Below, in pieces: positions 18,453 to 29,844 of a stretch of DNA of 64,000 bases. The notes beneath the pieces were generated by a model. The model was not told the DNA's origin. It worked only from the letters and a program-made list of their open reading frames with translations, and did no database searches. Both the position numbers and the translations under genes were made by a program. Positions within the stretch are counted from its first letter, which is position 1, and every line of letters begins with the position of its first letter. The DNA lies in NCBI RefSeq assembly GCF_003610995.1, contig NZ_CP032543.1, forward strand, positions 1,426,001 through 1,490,000. The letters run 5' to 3'. Source of the stretch: Streptomyces griseus subsp. griseus (lineage in GTDB: Bacteria > Actinomycetota > Actinomycetes > Streptomycetales > Streptomycetaceae).

Positions 18453-18489
18453 GCGGGGGCCGGAGGGTGGTGACCCTCACGGCCCCCGC
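18453..18489 (-). terminator. Terminator of the pgk-tpiA unit
   Basis: A hairpin of 10 + 6 paired bases with one bulged base and a GGTG loop, between the tpiA stop and the secG start. Confidence 0.72.
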
Positions 18490-18520
18490 AAGGGTACGAC
18501 GGATCCGCGCTACCGCATAC

Positions 18521-19297
18521 TCACTGGTCGCGGAAGCGGACGATCTTGACGAACTCGTCGGCATCCAGCGCGGCGCCGCCGATCAGGGCGCCGTCCACGT
18601 CGGGCTGCGCCATGATGGCCGCCACGTTGCCGGACTTCACCGAGCCGCCGTACTGGATGCGGACGGCGTCGGCCAGCTCCTGCGAGTACAGCTCGGCCAG
18701 CCGGCGGCGGATCGCGCCGCAGACCTCCTGGGCGTCCTCGGGGGTGGCGACCTCGCCGGTCCCGATGGCCCAGACCGGCTCGTAGGCGATGACGATGGAC
18801 TCGGCCTGCTCGGCCGGGATGTCCTTCAGGCCGCCGTCCAGCTGCGCGAGCGTGTAGGAGACCTGGTCACCGGCCTTGCGGATGTCCAGGCCCTCGCCAA
18901 CGCAGAGGATCGGGGTCAGGCCGTGCTGGTAGGCGGCCTTCACCTTGGCGTTGCAGAGCTCGTCGCTCTCGCCGTGGTACTGGCGGCGCTCGCTGTGGCC
19001 GACGGCCACGTAGGTGCAACGCAGCTTGGCGAGCATGGCGCCGGAGATCTCACCGGTGTAGGCACCGGACTCGTGCGCCGAGATGTCCTGGGCGCCGTAC
19101 TTGATCTTCAGCTTGTCGCCGTCCACCAGGGTCTGCACGGAGCGCAGGTCGGTGAAGGGCGGCAGGACGGCGACCTCGACGGCGTCGTAGTCCTTGTCGG
19201 TCAGGGCGAAGGAGAGCTTCTGGACGTGGGCGATGGCCTCAAGGTGGTTGAGGTTCATCTTCCAGTTGCCCGCCATCAGCGGGGTGCGGGTGGTCAT
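18521..19297 (-). CDS. tpiA: Triosephosphate isomerase
   Basis: A 258-residue TIM-barrel enzyme interconverting dihydroxyacetone phosphate and glyceraldehyde 3-phosphate. The catalytic residues are visible as Lys in GNWKMN, His in VGHSERR, and Glu in the signature [11 protein letters not shown]; the phosphate loop is YGGSVKSGN. It starts six bases after the pgk stop, so the two genes are co-translated from one message. Confidence 0.96.
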   Translation of the reverse strand: MTTRTPLMAGNWKMNLNHLEAIAHVQKLSFALTDKDYDAVEVAVLPPFTDLRSVQTLVDGDKLKIKYGAQDISAHESGAYTGEISGAMLAKLRCTYVAVGHSERRQYHGESDELCNAKVKAAYQHGLTPILCVGEGLDIRKAGDQVSYTLAQLDGGLKDIPAEQAESIVIAYEPVWAIGTGEVATPEDAQEVCGAIRRRLAELYSQELADAVRIQYGGSVKSGNVAAIMAQPDVDGALIGGAALDADEFVKIVRFRDQ

Positions 19298-19303
19298 TGA
19301 GGT

Positions 19304-20515
19304 TCAGTCCTCCAGTGCGGCGAGGCCGGGAAGCGTCTTGCCCTCGAGGTATTCGAGGCTGGCGCCGCCACCGGTCGAAATATGTCCGAAAGCGTTCTCG
19401 TCGAAGCCCAGGATGCGGACGGCCGCGGCGGAGTCGCCACCGCCGACGACGCTGAAGGCCGGGGAGTCGACGAGCGCCTGGGCGACCGCGCGGGTGCCGT
19501 CGGCGAAGTCGGGGTGCTCGAAGACGCCCATCGGGCCGTTCCAGAAGACGGTGGCCGCGTCGGCGAGCTTCGATGCGTAGAGCTTGTTGGTCTCCGGCCC
19601 GTTGTCCAGACCCATCTGACCGGCCGGAATGGCGTCGGCGGCGACGGTGGAGGCGTCGGCCGGGGCCTTGGTCTTCAGGTCGGGGAAGGCGGGGGCGACG
19701 ACGACGTCGACCGGGAGGACGAACTCCACGCCCTTCTCCTCCGCGCGCCGCAGATACTCCTGTACGGCGGGGATCTGGTCCTCCTGGAGCAGCGAGCTGC
19801 CGACCTCGTGGCCCTGGGCCTTGAGGAAGGTGTACGCCATGCCGCCGCCGATCAGGATGCGGTCGGCCCGCTCCAGCAGGTGGTCGATGACGCCGAGCTT
19901 GTCGGAGACCTTGGCACCGCCGAGGACGACGGCGTACGGGCGCTTGACGTCGGTGGTGAGCTTCTTCAGCACACCGACCTCGGTGGCGATGAGGTAGCCC
20001 GCGTAGTGCGGCAGCCGGGCCGGGAGGTCGAAGACCGAGGCGTGCTTGCGGTGTACGGCACCGAAGCCGTCGCCCACGTACACGTCGGCGAGCTCGGCCA
20101 GCCGGTCGGCGAAGGCGCCGCGCTCGGCGTCGTCCTTGGAGGTCTCCCCGGCGTTGAAGCGGAGGTTCTCGACGACGGCGACCTGGCCGTCCTCGAGACC
20201 GGCGACGGTGGCCCGGGCCGACTCGCCGACGGTGTCGGTCGCGAAGGCGACGTCGGCACCGAGGAGTTCACCGAGGCGGGCGGCGGCGGGCGCCAGCGAG
20301 AACGCCGGGTCCGGGGCCCCCTTGGGGCGGCCCAGGTGCGAGGCCACGACGACGCGCGCGCCGGCTTCGGCGAGCTTGGCGACCGTCGGCAGGACGGCGC
20401 GGATACGGCCGTCGTCGGTGATGGTGGTGCCGTCCAGCGGCACGTTGAGGTCGGCGCGGACGAATACCCGCCTGCCGGCGACCCCTTCGGTGAGAAGTTC
20501 GTCGATCGTCTTCAT
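19304..20515 (-). CDS. pgk: Phosphoglycerate kinase
   Basis: A 403-residue glycolytic kinase. Seen are [14 protein letters not shown] at the N-terminus, the substrate Arg in SHLGRPKG, and the nucleotide-binding [21 protein letters not shown] and GGGDSAAAV segments. Length is normal. The ATG at 20515 has AGGAG-like bases about 13 upstream. It lies between gap and tpiA; a hairpin separates it from gap, so it may be partly transcribed by read-through. Confidence 0.96.
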   Translation of the reverse strand: MKTIDELLTEGVAGRRVFVRADLNVPLDGTTITDDGRIRAVLPTVAKLAEAGARVVVASHLGRPKGAPDPAFSLAPAAARLGELLGADVAFATDTVGESARATVAGLEDGQVAVVENLRFNAGETSKDDAERGAFADRLAELADVYVGDGFGAVHRKHASVFDLPARLPHYAGYLIATEVGVLKKLTTDVKRPYAVVLGGAKVSDKLGVIDHLLERADRILIGGGMAYTFLKAQGHEVGSSLLQEDQIPAVQEYLRRAEEKGVEFVLPVDVVVAPAFPDLKTKAPADASTVAADAIPAGQMGLDNGPETNKLYASKLADAATVFWNGPMGVFEHPDFADGTRAVAQALVDSPAFSVVGGGDSAAAVRILGFDENAFGHISTGGGASLEYLEGKTLPGLAALED

Positions 20516-20564
20516 CTGGTCTTCCGTTACTCCTTGCAGGGACGGATGAACATGCTAAGAGGCC

Positions 20565-20590
20565 CGACCGGCGCTTCATTGCGCCGGTCG
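20565..20590 (-). terminator. Hairpin between gap and pgk
   Basis: A 10-bp perfect stem (20565-20574 with 20581-20590) and TTCATT loop. It may end the gap message or attenuate read-through into pgk. Confidence 0.65.
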
Positions 20591-20628
20591 AGCCCCTCAG
20601 TCACATCGTGGTGCCGCCGACCCGAGGG

Positions 20629-21717
<1,089 letters not shown>

Positions 21718-21827
21718 CTACCCCTCCAAGGGCTCCGGGGTGACATCGAGAGGGGCCGTACGCGCCACCGGAATACGCGGGGAGGTCCGTACTCCCCAGT
21801 AGGGTCACGGGCCTCCCTCCACGCTTC

Positions 21828-21863
21828 AGGACGTTGGTCCCTGCGGCCGGGGACCAACGTCCT
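21828..21863 (-). terminator. Terminator after whiA
   Basis: A perfect 14-bp stem (21828-21841 with 21850-21863) and eight-base loop. A second, weaker 8-bp inverted repeat (21871-21878 with 21891-21898) overlaps the whiA stop. Confidence 0.75.
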
Positions 21864-21896
21864 GTGTTCTGAGCCGAGTCGGCGGGCCGGCTCGGC

Positions 21897-22886
21897 TCAG
21901 CCGACCAGGCCGTCCGCCAGCTCCTCGCTGAGCGTGGCCTCCGTGCCGGGGATACCGAGATCCTGGGCGCGCTTGTCGGCCATGGCCAGCAGGCGGCGGA
22001 TCCGGCCGGCGACGGCGTCCTTGGTCAGCGGCGGGTCGGCGAGCGCTCCCAGCTCCTCCAGCGAGGCCTGCTTGTGCTCCATGCGCAGCCGGCCGGCCGC
22101 CGCGAGGTGCTCGGGGACCTCGTCGGCGAGGATCTCCAGCGCGCGCCCCACCCGGGCCCCGGCGGCGACCGCCGCGCGGGCCGAGCGGCGCAGGTTCGCG
22201 TCGTCGAAGTTGGCGAGCCGGTTGGCCGTGGCGCGGACCTCGCGCCGCATCCGGCGCTCCTCCCAGGCCAGCACCGATTCATGGGCGCCGAGCCGGGTGA
22301 GCAGGGCGCCGATGGCGTCACCGTCGCGGACGACGACCCGGTCCACGCCGCGGACCTCGCGGGCCTTGGCGGCGATGGAGAGCCGGCGGGCCGCCCCGAC
22401 CAGGGCGAGGGCCGCCTCCGGGCCCGGGCAGGTGACCTCCAGCGAGGAGGAGCGGCCGGGCTCGGTGAGCGAGCCGTGCGCGAGGAACGCCCCCCGCCAG
22501 GCGGCCTCGGCGTCGCAGGTGGCCCCCGAGACCACCTGCGGGGGCAGCCCGCGGATGGGGCGGCCGCGGCCGTCCACCAGCCCGGTCTGGCGGGCCAGCT
22601 GGTCGCCGCCCGCCACCACCCGTACGACATAGCGCGAGCCGCGCCGCAGCCCGCCGGGGGCCATCACGATCAGCTCCGAGCTGTGCCCGAAGATCTCGAG
22701 GATGTCGCGCTTGAGCCGGCGCGCCGCCATCGCGGTGTCCAGCTCCGCCTCGATCACAATCCGGCCGCTCACCAGGTGCAGCCCGCCCGCGAACCGAAGA
22801 ATCGCCGAGACCTCTGCCTTCCTGCAGCAGGTCCGGGTGACGGGAAGCCGAGAGATTTCGTCCTTCACCGCTGGCGTCATCGCCAT
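21897..22886 (-). CDS. whiA: Sporulation transcription factor WhiA
   Basis: A 329-residue regulator needed in Streptomyces for sporulation septation together with WhiB. The N-terminal two-thirds is the LAGLIDADG-endonuclease-like domain without catalytic function ([21 protein letters not shown] ... [13 protein letters not shown]); the C-terminus is a helix-turn-helix ([30 protein letters not shown]). It overlaps yvcK by ten bases; a second ATG two codons in (22880) would give the usual ATGA overlap. It is last in the uvrC-rapZ-yvcK-whiA operon. Confidence 0.96.
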   Translation of the reverse strand: MAMTPAVKDEISRLPVTRTCCRKAEVSAILRFAGGLHLVSGRIVIEAELDTAMAARRLKRDILEIFGHSSELIVMAPGGLRRGSRYVVRVVAGGDQLARQTGLVDGRGRPIRGLPPQVVSGATCDAEAAWRGAFLAHGSLTEPGRSSSLEVTCPGPEAALALVGAARRLSIAAKAREVRGVDRVVVRDGDAIGALLTRLGAHESVLAWEERRMRREVRATANRLANFDDANLRRSARAAVAAGARVGRALEILADEVPEHLAAAGRLRMEHKQASLEELGALADPPLTKDAVAGRIRRLLAMADKRAQDLGIPGTEATLSEELADGLVG

Positions 22887-23911
22887 GGGCCGATCCTTCC
22901 ATGCATCCGAAAAATACGGTCGTACGCGGCGGCCAACAGCTCCTGATCATGGACCGGAACGCCGTCGGGCGATGCCACCGGCGCCAGCTCGACCGCGGCT
23001 CCGAGCCGTTGTGCGGCATCGGCGAGGGATTCGCGGTCGGGCACGGCTGCCTCGTCGGCCAGCACCACGTCCAAAGCGAGTTTAGGGGCGTGTCGTCCCA
23101 AAACCTCCAAATGACGCTGCGGTGAGAACCCCTCTGTTTCACCGGGCTGTGGTGCGAGATTCAACGACAGGACCTTGCGGGCCTTCGTGGTGACGAGTGC
23201 GTCGAGGAGTTCGGGCACCAGCAGATGCGGGATCACCGAGGAGAACCAGGAGCCCGGGCCGAGCACCACCCAGTCCGCGTCCAGGACCGCCTCGACGGCC
23301 TCCGGGACGGCCGGCGGGTCGGGCGGGACGACATGCACGGACTGGACCTCGCCCGGGGTGAGCGCGACGGTGGCCTGGCCCCGGACGGTGACGATCGCGT
23401 CGGGCAGCTGGGGGTCGTGGCCCTTGACCAGCGCCTGGAGCTCCAGCGGCACGGCGGACATGGGCAGCACCCGTCCGTTCGCCCCGAGCAGCTTGCCGAC
23501 CAGGTCGAGGGCCTGGACATGGTCGCCGAGCTGCTCCCACAGGGCCACGATCAGCAGATTGCCGACCGCGTGTCCGTGCAGGTCGCCCTTGGACTCGAAG
23601 CGGTGCTGGACGACCCGGGACCAGGTACGGCCCCAGTCGTCGTCCCCGCAGAGCGCGGCGAGGGCCTTGCGCAGGTCCCCGGGCGGCAGGACACCCAGCT
23701 CCTCGCGGAGCCGGCCGCTGGAGCCGCCGTCGTCGGCGACGGTGACCACGGCCGTGAGGTCGCCGGTGATCCGGCGCAGCGCCGCCAGGGACGCCGAGAG
23801 GCCCATGCCGCCGCCGAGGGCGACGACCTTGGGCTGTGCACCGCGTTTGCGGCCGGAGAGCGCCGATGTGGCACGGCTCAGCCGCCGCATCCGCAGATTG
23901 CGACCGGTCAC
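22877..23911 (-). CDS. yvcK: YvcK/CofD-family gluconeogenesis factor
   Basis: A 344-residue protein of the CofD fold, known in Bacillus and mycobacteria to bind UDP-GlcNAc and affect cell envelope and central carbon balance. The signature [19 protein letters not shown] and [28 protein letters not shown] is clear, as is [15 protein letters not shown]. The start is GTG at 23911, overlapping the rapZ stop (GTGA). The basic N-terminus ([21 protein letters not shown]) precedes the fold. Confidence 0.93.
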   Translation of the reverse strand: MTGRNLRMRRLSRATSALSGRKRGAQPKVVALGGGMGLSASLAALRRITGDLTAVVTVADDGGSSGRLREELGVLPPGDLRKALAALCGDDDWGRTWSRVVQHRFESKGDLHGHAVGNLLIVALWEQLGDHVQALDLVGKLLGANGRVLPMSAVPLELQALVKGHDPQLPDAIVTVRGQATVALTPGEVQSVHVVPPDPPAVPEAVEAVLDADWVVLGPGSWFSSVIPHLLVPELLDALVTTKARKVLSLNLAPQPGETEGFSPQRHLEVLGRHAPKLALDVVLADEAAVPDRESLADAAQRLGAAVELAPVASPDGVPVHDQELLAAAYDRIFRMHGRIGPWR

Positions 23912-24909
23912 TCTCGCCCCATGTCCCGGTGGACGAGCACGGTCTCGATGCCTTCGGCGGCGAGGCGGGCCGAGAGCTTCTCCGACATGGCGACGGAGCG
24001 GTGCTTGCCGCCCGTGCAGCCCACGGCGATGGTCACGTACCGCTTGCCCTCGCGGCGGTAGCCGGCGGCGATCAGCTGGAGCAGCTCCGTGTACTGGTTG
24101 AGGAACTCCTTGGCCCCCGGCTGGTCGAAGACGTAACCGGAGACCTCCTCGTTGAGGCCGGTGAAGGGGCGCAGCTCCGGGACCCAGTGCGGGTTGGGCA
24201 GGAAGCGGCAGTCGACGACCAGGTCGGCGTCGACGGGCAGGCCGTACTTGTAGCCGAAGGACATCACCGTGGCGCGCAGCTCCGGCTCCGACTCGCCCGC
24301 GAACTGGGCGTCCATCTTGGCCCGCAGCTCGTGCACGTTGAGGCTGGAGGTGTCGATGACCAGGTCGGCGTCGCCGCGCAGCTCGCGCAGCAGGTCGCGC
24401 TCGGCGGCGATGCCGTCGACGATGCGGCCGTCGCCCTGGAGGGGGTGCGGGCGGCGGACGGACTCGAAGCGGCGCACCAGGGCGTCGTCGGAGGACTCCA
24501 GGAAGACGATCCGCCGGGTGACGTGCTTGGCCTCCAGGTCGGCGAGGGATTCGCGGAGGTTGTCGAAGAAGCGCCGGCCGCGCACGTCGACGACGACGGC
24601 GATCCGCGCCACGTTGCCCTGGGAGCGGGCGCCCAGCTCCACCATGGTGGGGATCAGCGCGGGCGGCAGGTTGTCGACGACGAACCAGCCGAGGTCCTCC
24701 AGACACTTGGCGGCGGTGCTGCGTCCGGCGCCGGACATGCCGGAGATGATCACCAGCTCGGGGATGGCCGGCGCCACTGCCTCGCCCGTCTCGTTCGTGG
24801 TGTTCGTACTCACGTCTGCTCCGTCTGCTCGGTCTGTTCGGTGGTGCTGCTGGTCGCCGGGGCGGGCGCCGAGGCCCTGGCGGGCGGCCCGGCCGGTGTG
24901 CTCGGTCAT
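23908..24909 (-). CDS. rapZ: RapZ-family nucleotide-binding protein
   Basis: A 333-residue protein. The P-loop is GMSGAGRST at residues 57-65 (Arg in the usual Lys place, as I recall for actinobacteria), followed by Walker B-like VDVRGRRFF. The C-terminal domain has [19 protein letters not shown] and [13 protein letters not shown], the RapZ RNA/metabolite-binding part. In E. coli RapZ controls GlmZ; its role here is unknown. The first 45 residues are low-complexity. ATG at 24909 overlaps the uvrC stop (ATGA). Confidence 0.93.
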   Translation of the reverse strand: MTEHTGRAARQGLGARPGDQQHHRTDRADGADVSTNTTNETGEAVAPAIPELVIISGMSGAGRSTAAKCLEDLGWFVVDNLPPALIPTMVELGARSQGNVARIAVVVDVRGRRFFDNLRESLADLEAKHVTRRIVFLESSDDALVRRFESVRRPHPLQGDGRIVDGIAAERDLLRELRGDADLVIDTSSLNVHELRAKMDAQFAGESEPELRATVMSFGYKYGLPVDADLVVDCRFLPNPHWVPELRPFTGLNEEVSGYVFDQPGAKEFLNQYTELLQLIAAGYRREGKRYVTIAVGCTGGKHRSVAMSEKLSARLAAEGIETVLVHRDMGRE

Positions 24910-27041
24910 GACGTGCCCCCGTCGTCCTCATCCATGATCTCTCCTGTGGCCGTGTTCACGGCAGGGGTCGCGGGAGCGGCCGAGGCGAGGGCGGCCGCCA
25001 CCGCTTCGGCCGTCCGGCGCCCTATCCCGGGGACCTCGCAGATCTCTTCGATTGTCGCCTGCCGGAGCTTCTTCACGGAGCCGAAATGCTTGATCAGGGC
25101 CTGCTTGCGGGTCTCGCCCAGGCCCGTCACGTCGTCCAGGGGGCTGGAGCGGATGCGCTTGGCCCGCTTGGCGCGCTGGTAGGTGATGGCGAAGCGGTGG
25201 GCCTCGTCCCGGACGCGCTGGAGGAGGTAGAGGCCCTCGCTGGAGCGGGGCAGGACGACGGGTTCGTCGTCATCGGGGAGCCAGACCTCCTCCAGCCGCT
25301 TGGCCAGGCCGCAGACGGCGATGTCGTCGATGCCCAGCTCGTCCAGGGCGCGCTGGGCGGCGGCGACCTGGGGCTGCCCGCCGTCGACGACGACGAGCTG
25401 CGGCGGGTAGGCGAACCGCTTGGGCCGTCCGTCGTCCTCGCGGGGGTCGATCTCGTCGGCCGGGGAGGCGGCGGGGAGGGCGGGGGCCGGTACGGGGCCG
25501 GTGGGTGCGGGGCCGGTGATCCCCAGGGTGGGGTCGGTGGGGGCCGGGCCGGTGGGCGCGGAGCCGGCTACCGGGAGGGCTGCGGCGGCCTCCGGCGTCT
25601 CCCCGGTGGCCTGCGGCGTCTGCTCCCACTCCCCCGTGCGCTCCTTCTCCTGGAGGTAGCGCTTGAAGCGGCGGCCGATCACCTCGTGCATCGACCGGAC
25701 GTCGTCCTGGCCCTCGAAGCCCTTGATCTGGAAGCGGCGGTACTCGCTCTTGCGGGCCAGGCCGTCCTCGAAGACCACCATGGAGGCCACCACGTCGTCC
25801 CCCTGGAGGTGGGAGATGTCGTAGCACTCGATCCGCAGCGGGGCGGTGTCCAGGCCGAGCGCCTCCGCGATCTCCTCCAGGGCACGGGAGCGGGTGGTCA
25901 GGTCGGAGGCGCGCTTGGTCTTGTGCAGGCCGAGCGCCTGCTGGGCGTTGCGCTGGACCGTCGCCATGAGGTCCTTCTTGTCGCCGCGCTGCGGGATGCG
26001 CAGGCTGACCTGGGAGCCCCGGCGCTCGGCGAGCCACTGGGAGACCGCTTCGGTGTCCTCGGGCAGGGCGGGGACGAGGACCTCCTTGGGGACGGCGTCG
26101 CCGCGCTCCTCCCCGTACAGCTGCTGGAGGGCGTGCTCGACGAGGCCGGAGGTGTCGACCGCCTCGACCTTGTCCGTGACCCAGCCGCGCTGGCCCCGGA
26201 CCCGGCCGCCGCGCACGTGGAAGATCTGGAGGGCGGCCTCCAGCTCGTCCTCGGCGACAGCGATGAGGTCGGCGTCGGTGGCGTCGGCGAGGACGACCGC
26301 GCTCTTCTCCATGGCCCGCTTCAGGGCCCCCGCGTCGTCCCGGAGGCGGGCGGCGCGCTCGTACTCCATCTCCTCGGCCGCCTGCATCATGTCCTTCTCC
26401 AGGCGGCGGATGTAGGTGCCCGTGCGCCCGGCCATGAAGTCGCAGAAGTCCTCGGCCAGCTCCCGGTGTTCCTCGGGGGTGACCCGGCCGACGCAGGGGG
26501 CCGAGCACTTGTCGATGTACCCCAGCAGGCAGGGGCGGCCGGTGCGGGCGGCGTTCTTGAAGACCCCGGCGGAGCAGGTGCGGACGGGGAAGACGCGGAG
26601 CATCAGGTCGACCGTCTCGCGGATCGCCCAGGCATGCCCGTACGGACCGAAGTAGCGCACGCCCTTCTTCTTGGCGCCGCGCATCACCTGGACCCGGGGG
26701 AACTCCTCGTTCAGCGTGACGGCGAGGTAGGGATAGCTCTTGTCGTCCCGGTACTTGACGTTGAACCGGGGGTCGAACTCCTTGATCCAGGTGTACTCCA
26801 GCTGGAGCGCCTCGACCTCGGTGGAGACGACCGTCCACTCCACGGAGGCGGCGGTGGTGACCATCGATCGCGTGCGCGGATGGAGATTGGCCAGGTCCTG
26901 GAAGTAGTTGGCCACGCGCTGGCGGAGGTTCTTGGCCTTCCCGACGTAGATCACCCGGCGGTGCTCGTCGCGGAACTTGTAGACCCCCGGGGAGTCGGGG
27001 ATCTGCCCCGGGCTGGGGCGGTAGCTGGAGGGGTCTGCCAT
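24906..27041 (-). CDS. uvrC: Excinuclease ABC subunit UvrC
   Basis: A 711-residue nuclease that makes both incisions in nucleotide excision repair. Domains in order: GIY-YIG ([24 protein letters not shown], about 20-43), Cys region ([14 protein letters not shown]), UVR, RNase-H-like endonuclease with [10 protein letters not shown] and [10 protein letters not shown], and C-terminal helix-hairpin-helix ([18 protein letters not shown] ... [13 protein letters not shown]). An insertion of about 60 residues rich in Pro, Ala, Thr and Gly splits the nuclease domain. The ATG at 27041 is seven bases after TAGGGT, so the message is probably leaderless from a damage-type promoter. Confidence 0.95.
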   Translation of the reverse strand: MADPSSYRPSPGQIPDSPGVYKFRDEHRRVIYVGKAKNLRQRVANYFQDLANLHPRTRSMVTTAASVEWTVVSTEVEALQLEYTWIKEFDPRFNVKYRDDKSYPYLAVTLNEEFPRVQVMRGAKKKGVRYFGPYGHAWAIRETVDLMLRVFPVRTCSAGVFKNAARTGRPCLLGYIDKCSAPCVGRVTPEEHRELAEDFCDFMAGRTGTYIRRLEKDMMQAAEEMEYERAARLRDDAGALKRAMEKSAVVLADATDADLIAVAEDELEAALQIFHVRGGRVRGQRGWVTDKVEAVDTSGLVEHALQQLYGEERGDAVPKEVLVPALPEDTEAVSQWLAERRGSQVSLRIPQRGDKKDLMATVQRNAQQALGLHKTKRASDLTTRSRALEEIAEALGLDTAPLRIECYDISHLQGDDVVASMVVFEDGLARKSEYRRFQIKGFEGQDDVRSMHEVIGRRFKRYLQEKERTGEWEQTPQATGETPEAAAALPVAGSAPTGPAPTDPTLGITGPAPTGPVPAPALPAASPADEIDPREDDGRPKRFAYPPQLVVVDGGQPQVAAAQRALDELGIDDIAVCGLAKRLEEVWLPDDDEPVVLPRSSEGLYLLQRVRDEAHRFAITYQRAKRAKRIRSSPLDDVTGLGETRKQALIKHFGSVKKLRQATIEEICEVPGIGRRTAEAVAAALASAAPATPAVNTATGEIMDEDDGGTS

Positions 27042-27048
27042 GTCTCCC

Positions 27049-27071
27049 ACCCTACTTGCGGGGTGTGACAG
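27049..27071 (-). promoter_or_regulatory. RecA-independent DNA-damage promoter of uvrC (PafBC type)
   Basis: In minus orientation the sequence reads CTGTCA-CAC, eight bases, then TAGGGT, seven bases before the uvrC ATG. The known actinobacterial RecA-NDp consensus is tTGTCRgtg-N8-TANNNT. The TGTCA core, spacing and -10 match; the GTG part reads CAC. Confidence 0.55.
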
Positions 27072-27140
27072 TACGTCGTCCTCCGGGCGACCGGTGCGCT
27101 CCGGGGTGCCGGGGGTGCCGGCGGCCCCGGAGCGCTCCGC

Positions 27141-28007
27141 TCAGGCGTCCGGCGCGGGGTGCCGCCGGGTGCGGATCCGGTGGCGTACGGCGGTGGCGCC
27201 GCCGAGGGCCAGGGCGAGCAGGGCCCCGGCGCCGGCCATCGTGGAGACGGTGGTCAGGGCGGTGTCCGGGGTGCCGGTGGCCGCCGCGTCGGCGAGCGCG
27301 GGGCCGGGTGCCGCTCCGGTGCCGGGCGCGGCCTCGGGGCCGTAACCCCCCGCCTTGCCGGACTTCGCGTAGCCGGAGCCGGGCAGCTTGTCGCCGTAAG
27401 CCTCCTTCACCCGGGTCCGGTAGGCGTCCAGGGTCGTGCCCTTGGCTCCCACGGCCGCCGTCGCGTCCTCGTCCAGCGGGAGCACCCGGGAGGCGTCGTG
27501 GACGTACCAGGCGTCGATCTGCGGTTCCCGGAACACCGTGCCGCCGGGGAGCTTGCGGGCACCCAGCGCGGTGTAGCGGGCCTCGTCGTCGCCGGTGGCT
27601 ATGTTCACCACCTGCCACCGCGCGCCGGCGCCGGGGACGGTCCACAGGGAGGCCTTCCGGCCGTCGGAGGAGACGGCGGTGGCGGCGAGGTAGTCGAGGG
27701 TGCTCGGCGCGGCCCCCGGCCTCCCGGCGACGAACGCGGCCGAGAGCGTGCGTACGGGGACGGTCTCCGCCGCGATGCGCGGGGCGGCGGCCGTGCGCGC
27801 CACCGCTCCCTCCCGGGCGAAGAACCGGGACAGGGTGTCCAGGGTCGCCGGTGCGGAGGCGGCCTCGTGGGCGGCTTCCAGCGTGGCGGCGGTCAGCTTC
27901 GGCGCTGCGGCCGGGCCCTCGTCGGCGGTGGCCAGGGGCGCGGCGGCGAGCAGGGCGGTGGCGGCGAGAGCGGTGGCGACGGCGAGGCGCCGGGTGGTCG
28001 CGGTCAT
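27141..28007 (-). CDS. Secreted, membrane-anchored protein of unknown function
   Basis: A 288-residue protein with an N-terminal signal (LAVATALAATALLAAAPLATADE) and a C-terminal membrane helix followed by a basic tail (TMAGAGALLALALGGATAVRHRIRTRR), so it should be anchored with its body outside the cell. The middle has a beta-rich segment (KASLWTVPGAGARWQVVNIATGDDEARYTALG) and a Gly/Ala/Pro-rich linker before the anchor. It starts four bases after the stop of the papain-like protease gene, so the two are co-expressed; it may be its anchor, substrate or inhibitor. I do not recognise the family. Confidence 0.7.
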   Translation of the reverse strand: MTATTRRLAVATALAATALLAAAPLATADEGPAAAPKLTAATLEAAHEAASAPATLDTLSRFFAREGAVARTAAAPRIAAETVPVRTLSAAFVAGRPGAAPSTLDYLAATAVSSDGRKASLWTVPGAGARWQVVNIATGDDEARYTALGARKLPGGTVFREPQIDAWYVHDASRVLPLDEDATAAVGAKGTTLDAYRTRVKEAYGDKLPGSGYAKSGKAGGYGPEAAPGTGAAPGPALADAAATGTPDTALTTVSTMAGAGALLALALGGATAVRHRIRTRRHPAPDA

Positions 28008-28011
28008 GTCC

Positions 28012-28626
28012 TCACGCCCCGATCCGGTAGAGCGAGTGGGTCCAGGAGAACTGGTTGTTGTTGACGTACCAGGAGTGCGAGGCCCAGTTGTAGCGGTCGC
28101 TGGAGGGCCACGGGTCGCCCCAGTAGACCCAGCTGTTGGCGTCGTCGTAGCCGTAGATGACGTGCATGTGGCCGCCGCCGGAGGACCACTGGATGCGGGT
28201 CTCGATCGGCCGCTGGGCGGCTATCTCGCTCTGGACGGTCGGGTAGCGCAGCCAGCCGGTGACGTAGCTGCCGGGCCGGACGCCGGTCCAGGACAGACCG
28301 GTCTGGACGTTGCCGAGGGTGGCCTGCGAGTTGGGGCACTCGGTGTTCTGGGAGCGGTTGAAGGCGGCGTTGCAGAACTGGTTCTGCGAGTAGCTGCGGC
28401 CGAACCAGGCGGCGATGGTGTTGCCGCCGGCCGCCCAGCACCAGTTGGTCTTCTGCTGGGCCTGCATGGTGATGTCGAGCCGCTGGGCGGCGGCGACGGA
28501 GGCACCGTCCCGGGACGCGGGCTCCGCCGCCGTGGCGGTGGCGGTGGCCGCGGGGACAGCGAGGAGGGCGGCGGCCAGAAGGGCCGTGAACGAGAGCCTT
28601 CGGGGCCGGATTCTTCGGTTGCGCAT
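28012..28626 (-). CDS. Secreted papain-like cysteine protease (C39/C70-like)
   Basis: A 204-residue exported protein. After a signal peptide (RRLSFTALLAAALLAVPAATATATAAEP) the mature domain shows the catalytic Cys in QKTNWCWAAGGNTIAAWFG, the His in GGGHMHVIYGYDD and the Asp in YWGDPWPS, the order of the papain-like C39_2/C70 group. Further cysteines in QNQFCNAAFNRSQNTECP may form a disulfide. ATG at 28626 follows GGGAGGAA by five bases. It leads a two-gene unit with the anchored protein downstream. Confidence 0.8.
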   Translation of the reverse strand: MRNRRIRPRRLSFTALLAAALLAVPAATATATAAEPASRDGASVAAAQRLDITMQAQQKTNWCWAAGGNTIAAWFGRSYSQNQFCNAAFNRSQNTECPNSQATLGNVQTGLSWTGVRPGSYVTGWLRYPTVQSEIAAQRPIETRIQWSSGGGHMHVIYGYDDANSWVYWGDPWPSSDRYNWASHSWYVNNNQFSWTHSLYRIGA

Positions 28627-28742
28627 GGCGTTCCTCCCAAGGCGGGGGGGTGGGGATCGGAGGAGCGCGTCCGGACGCTGATGAGGAGCATCGACCGTTG
28701 TCCGGAGCAGGTCAACACGCTTCAATGCGGAGTGACATCACG

Positions 28743-28842
28743 GTGTGAACGGCGCGACGCACGTGTGAACGGCGCAGCCCCTTCACCTGCTCCCCCGCAT
28801 CCCCCGGGGGCGGTGTCCCCTCTCCCCCACGTGAACGTTCAC
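28743..28842. promoter_or_regulatory. GTGAAC half-site array upstream of the HTH regulator
   Basis: Two identical 13-mers GTGTGAACGGCGC start at 28743 and 28763, exactly 20 bp apart. A perfect 12-bp palindrome GTGAACGTTCAC lies at 28831-28842, just before the ribosome site of the next gene. All share the half-site GTGAAC. This is probably an operator set for the adjacent regulator or the divergent protease operon; inference only. Confidence 0.45.
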
Positions 28843-28854
28843 CGGAGGCCCGCC

Positions 28855-29784
28855 ATGCGGCAGACCGAGACCGAACTGACGCAAGTCCTGCACACCGGCC
28901 CCTTTCATCTCGCCCTGCGCACCGCCCTCTCGGTGCGCGGGCTGCCGCTGCACCGGGTGCAGCACCACTTGGCGCACCGGGGCGTCAAGCTCGGGGTGAC
29001 CAGCCTGAGTTACTGGCAGCAGGGCGTGCGCCGTCCCCGCCGCCCGGAGTCGCTGCGGGCCGTCCGCGCGCTGGAGGACGTGCTCGCGCTGCCGGACGAC
29101 TCGCTGCTGCGGCTGCTGCGGGGCGACGGTCCCGGTGGCTCGGACGGGGAACGCCCGGCGGCACGCTCGTACCGCTCGCTGCTGGAGTCCTCGGGGGCGG
29201 TGGAGCGGCTGCTGGCGGCGATGGAGTCACCGGTGGACGGCGGGCTGCACACGGTGGACCACCAGGAGCGGGTACGGATCGGGGCACGCCGTGAGCTGGC
29301 GGGCCGCACCTCGCTCCATGTCGTACGGGCGCACCGCGACGGGGTCGACCGCTATCTGGCGATCCACCGCGGCGATCGGGGGTGCGCCCCGGCGCGGATC
29401 GGGGTGCGGGCCGGCGAGAACTGCCGGACCGGCCGGGTGCGCTGGGACGCGGACGCGGGGGTGCTGGTGGCGGAGCTGCTCTTCGACACCCGGCTGCGGT
29501 CGGGCGAGACGTACGTCTTCGGCTACGGCTTCGAGGACGGTACGGGCGGCCCCAGCGACGAGTACGTACGCGGCTTCACCTTCGGCGGCGGGCAGTACGT
29601 GCTCCAGGTGGGCTTCGACGCGGGGGCGCTGCCGGTGCGGTGCCGCCGGTTCGAGCAGTCATCGGCCGGGGCGGCGCGCGCGGCCCGCCGCGACCTCACG
29701 CTGACCGGCCTGCACCGGACCGTGCACGTGGTGGAGGAGGGGGTGCGGCCGGGGCTCGTCGGCATCGACTGGGACTGGGAGTGA
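28855..29784 (+). CDS. Helix-turn-helix regulator with large C-terminal domain
   Basis: A 309-residue protein. Residues 12-75 form an XRE-like DNA-binding unit (FHLALRTALSVRGLPLHRVQHHLAHRGVKLGVTSLSYWQQGVRRPRRPESL). The rest is beta-rich with GAGENCRTGRVRWDADAGVLVAELLFDTRLRSGETYVFGYGFED and ends GLVGIDWDWE; I recall this arrangement in many streptomycetes without known function. ATG at 28855 follows GGAGG by six bases. It is divergent from the protease operon and has repeated GTGAAC sites upstream. Confidence 0.72.
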   Translation: MRQTETELTQVLHTGPFHLALRTALSVRGLPLHRVQHHLAHRGVKLGVTSLSYWQQGVRRPRRPESLRAVRALEDVLALPDDSLLRLLRGDGPGGSDGERPAARSYRSLLESSGAVERLLAAMESPVDGGLHTVDHQERVRIGARRELAGRTSLHVVRAHRDGVDRYLAIHRGDRGCAPARIGVRAGENCRTGRVRWDADAGVLVAELLFDTRLRSGETYVFGYGFEDGTGGPSDEYVRGFTFGGGQYVLQVGFDAGALPVRCRRFEQSSAGAARAARRDLTLTGLHRTVHVVEEGVRPGLVGIDWDWE

Positions 29785-29844
29785 GCGTCGGCGCACGGCT
29801 CCGGCGTTACGGGGTGGCCCCAGCCGTCCGGGCGGTGAGGGGTG

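Noticed and set aside
21871..21898. Main whiA terminator
   Set aside because: This 8-bp repeat overlaps the stop codon and is weaker than the 14-bp stem at 21828-21863.
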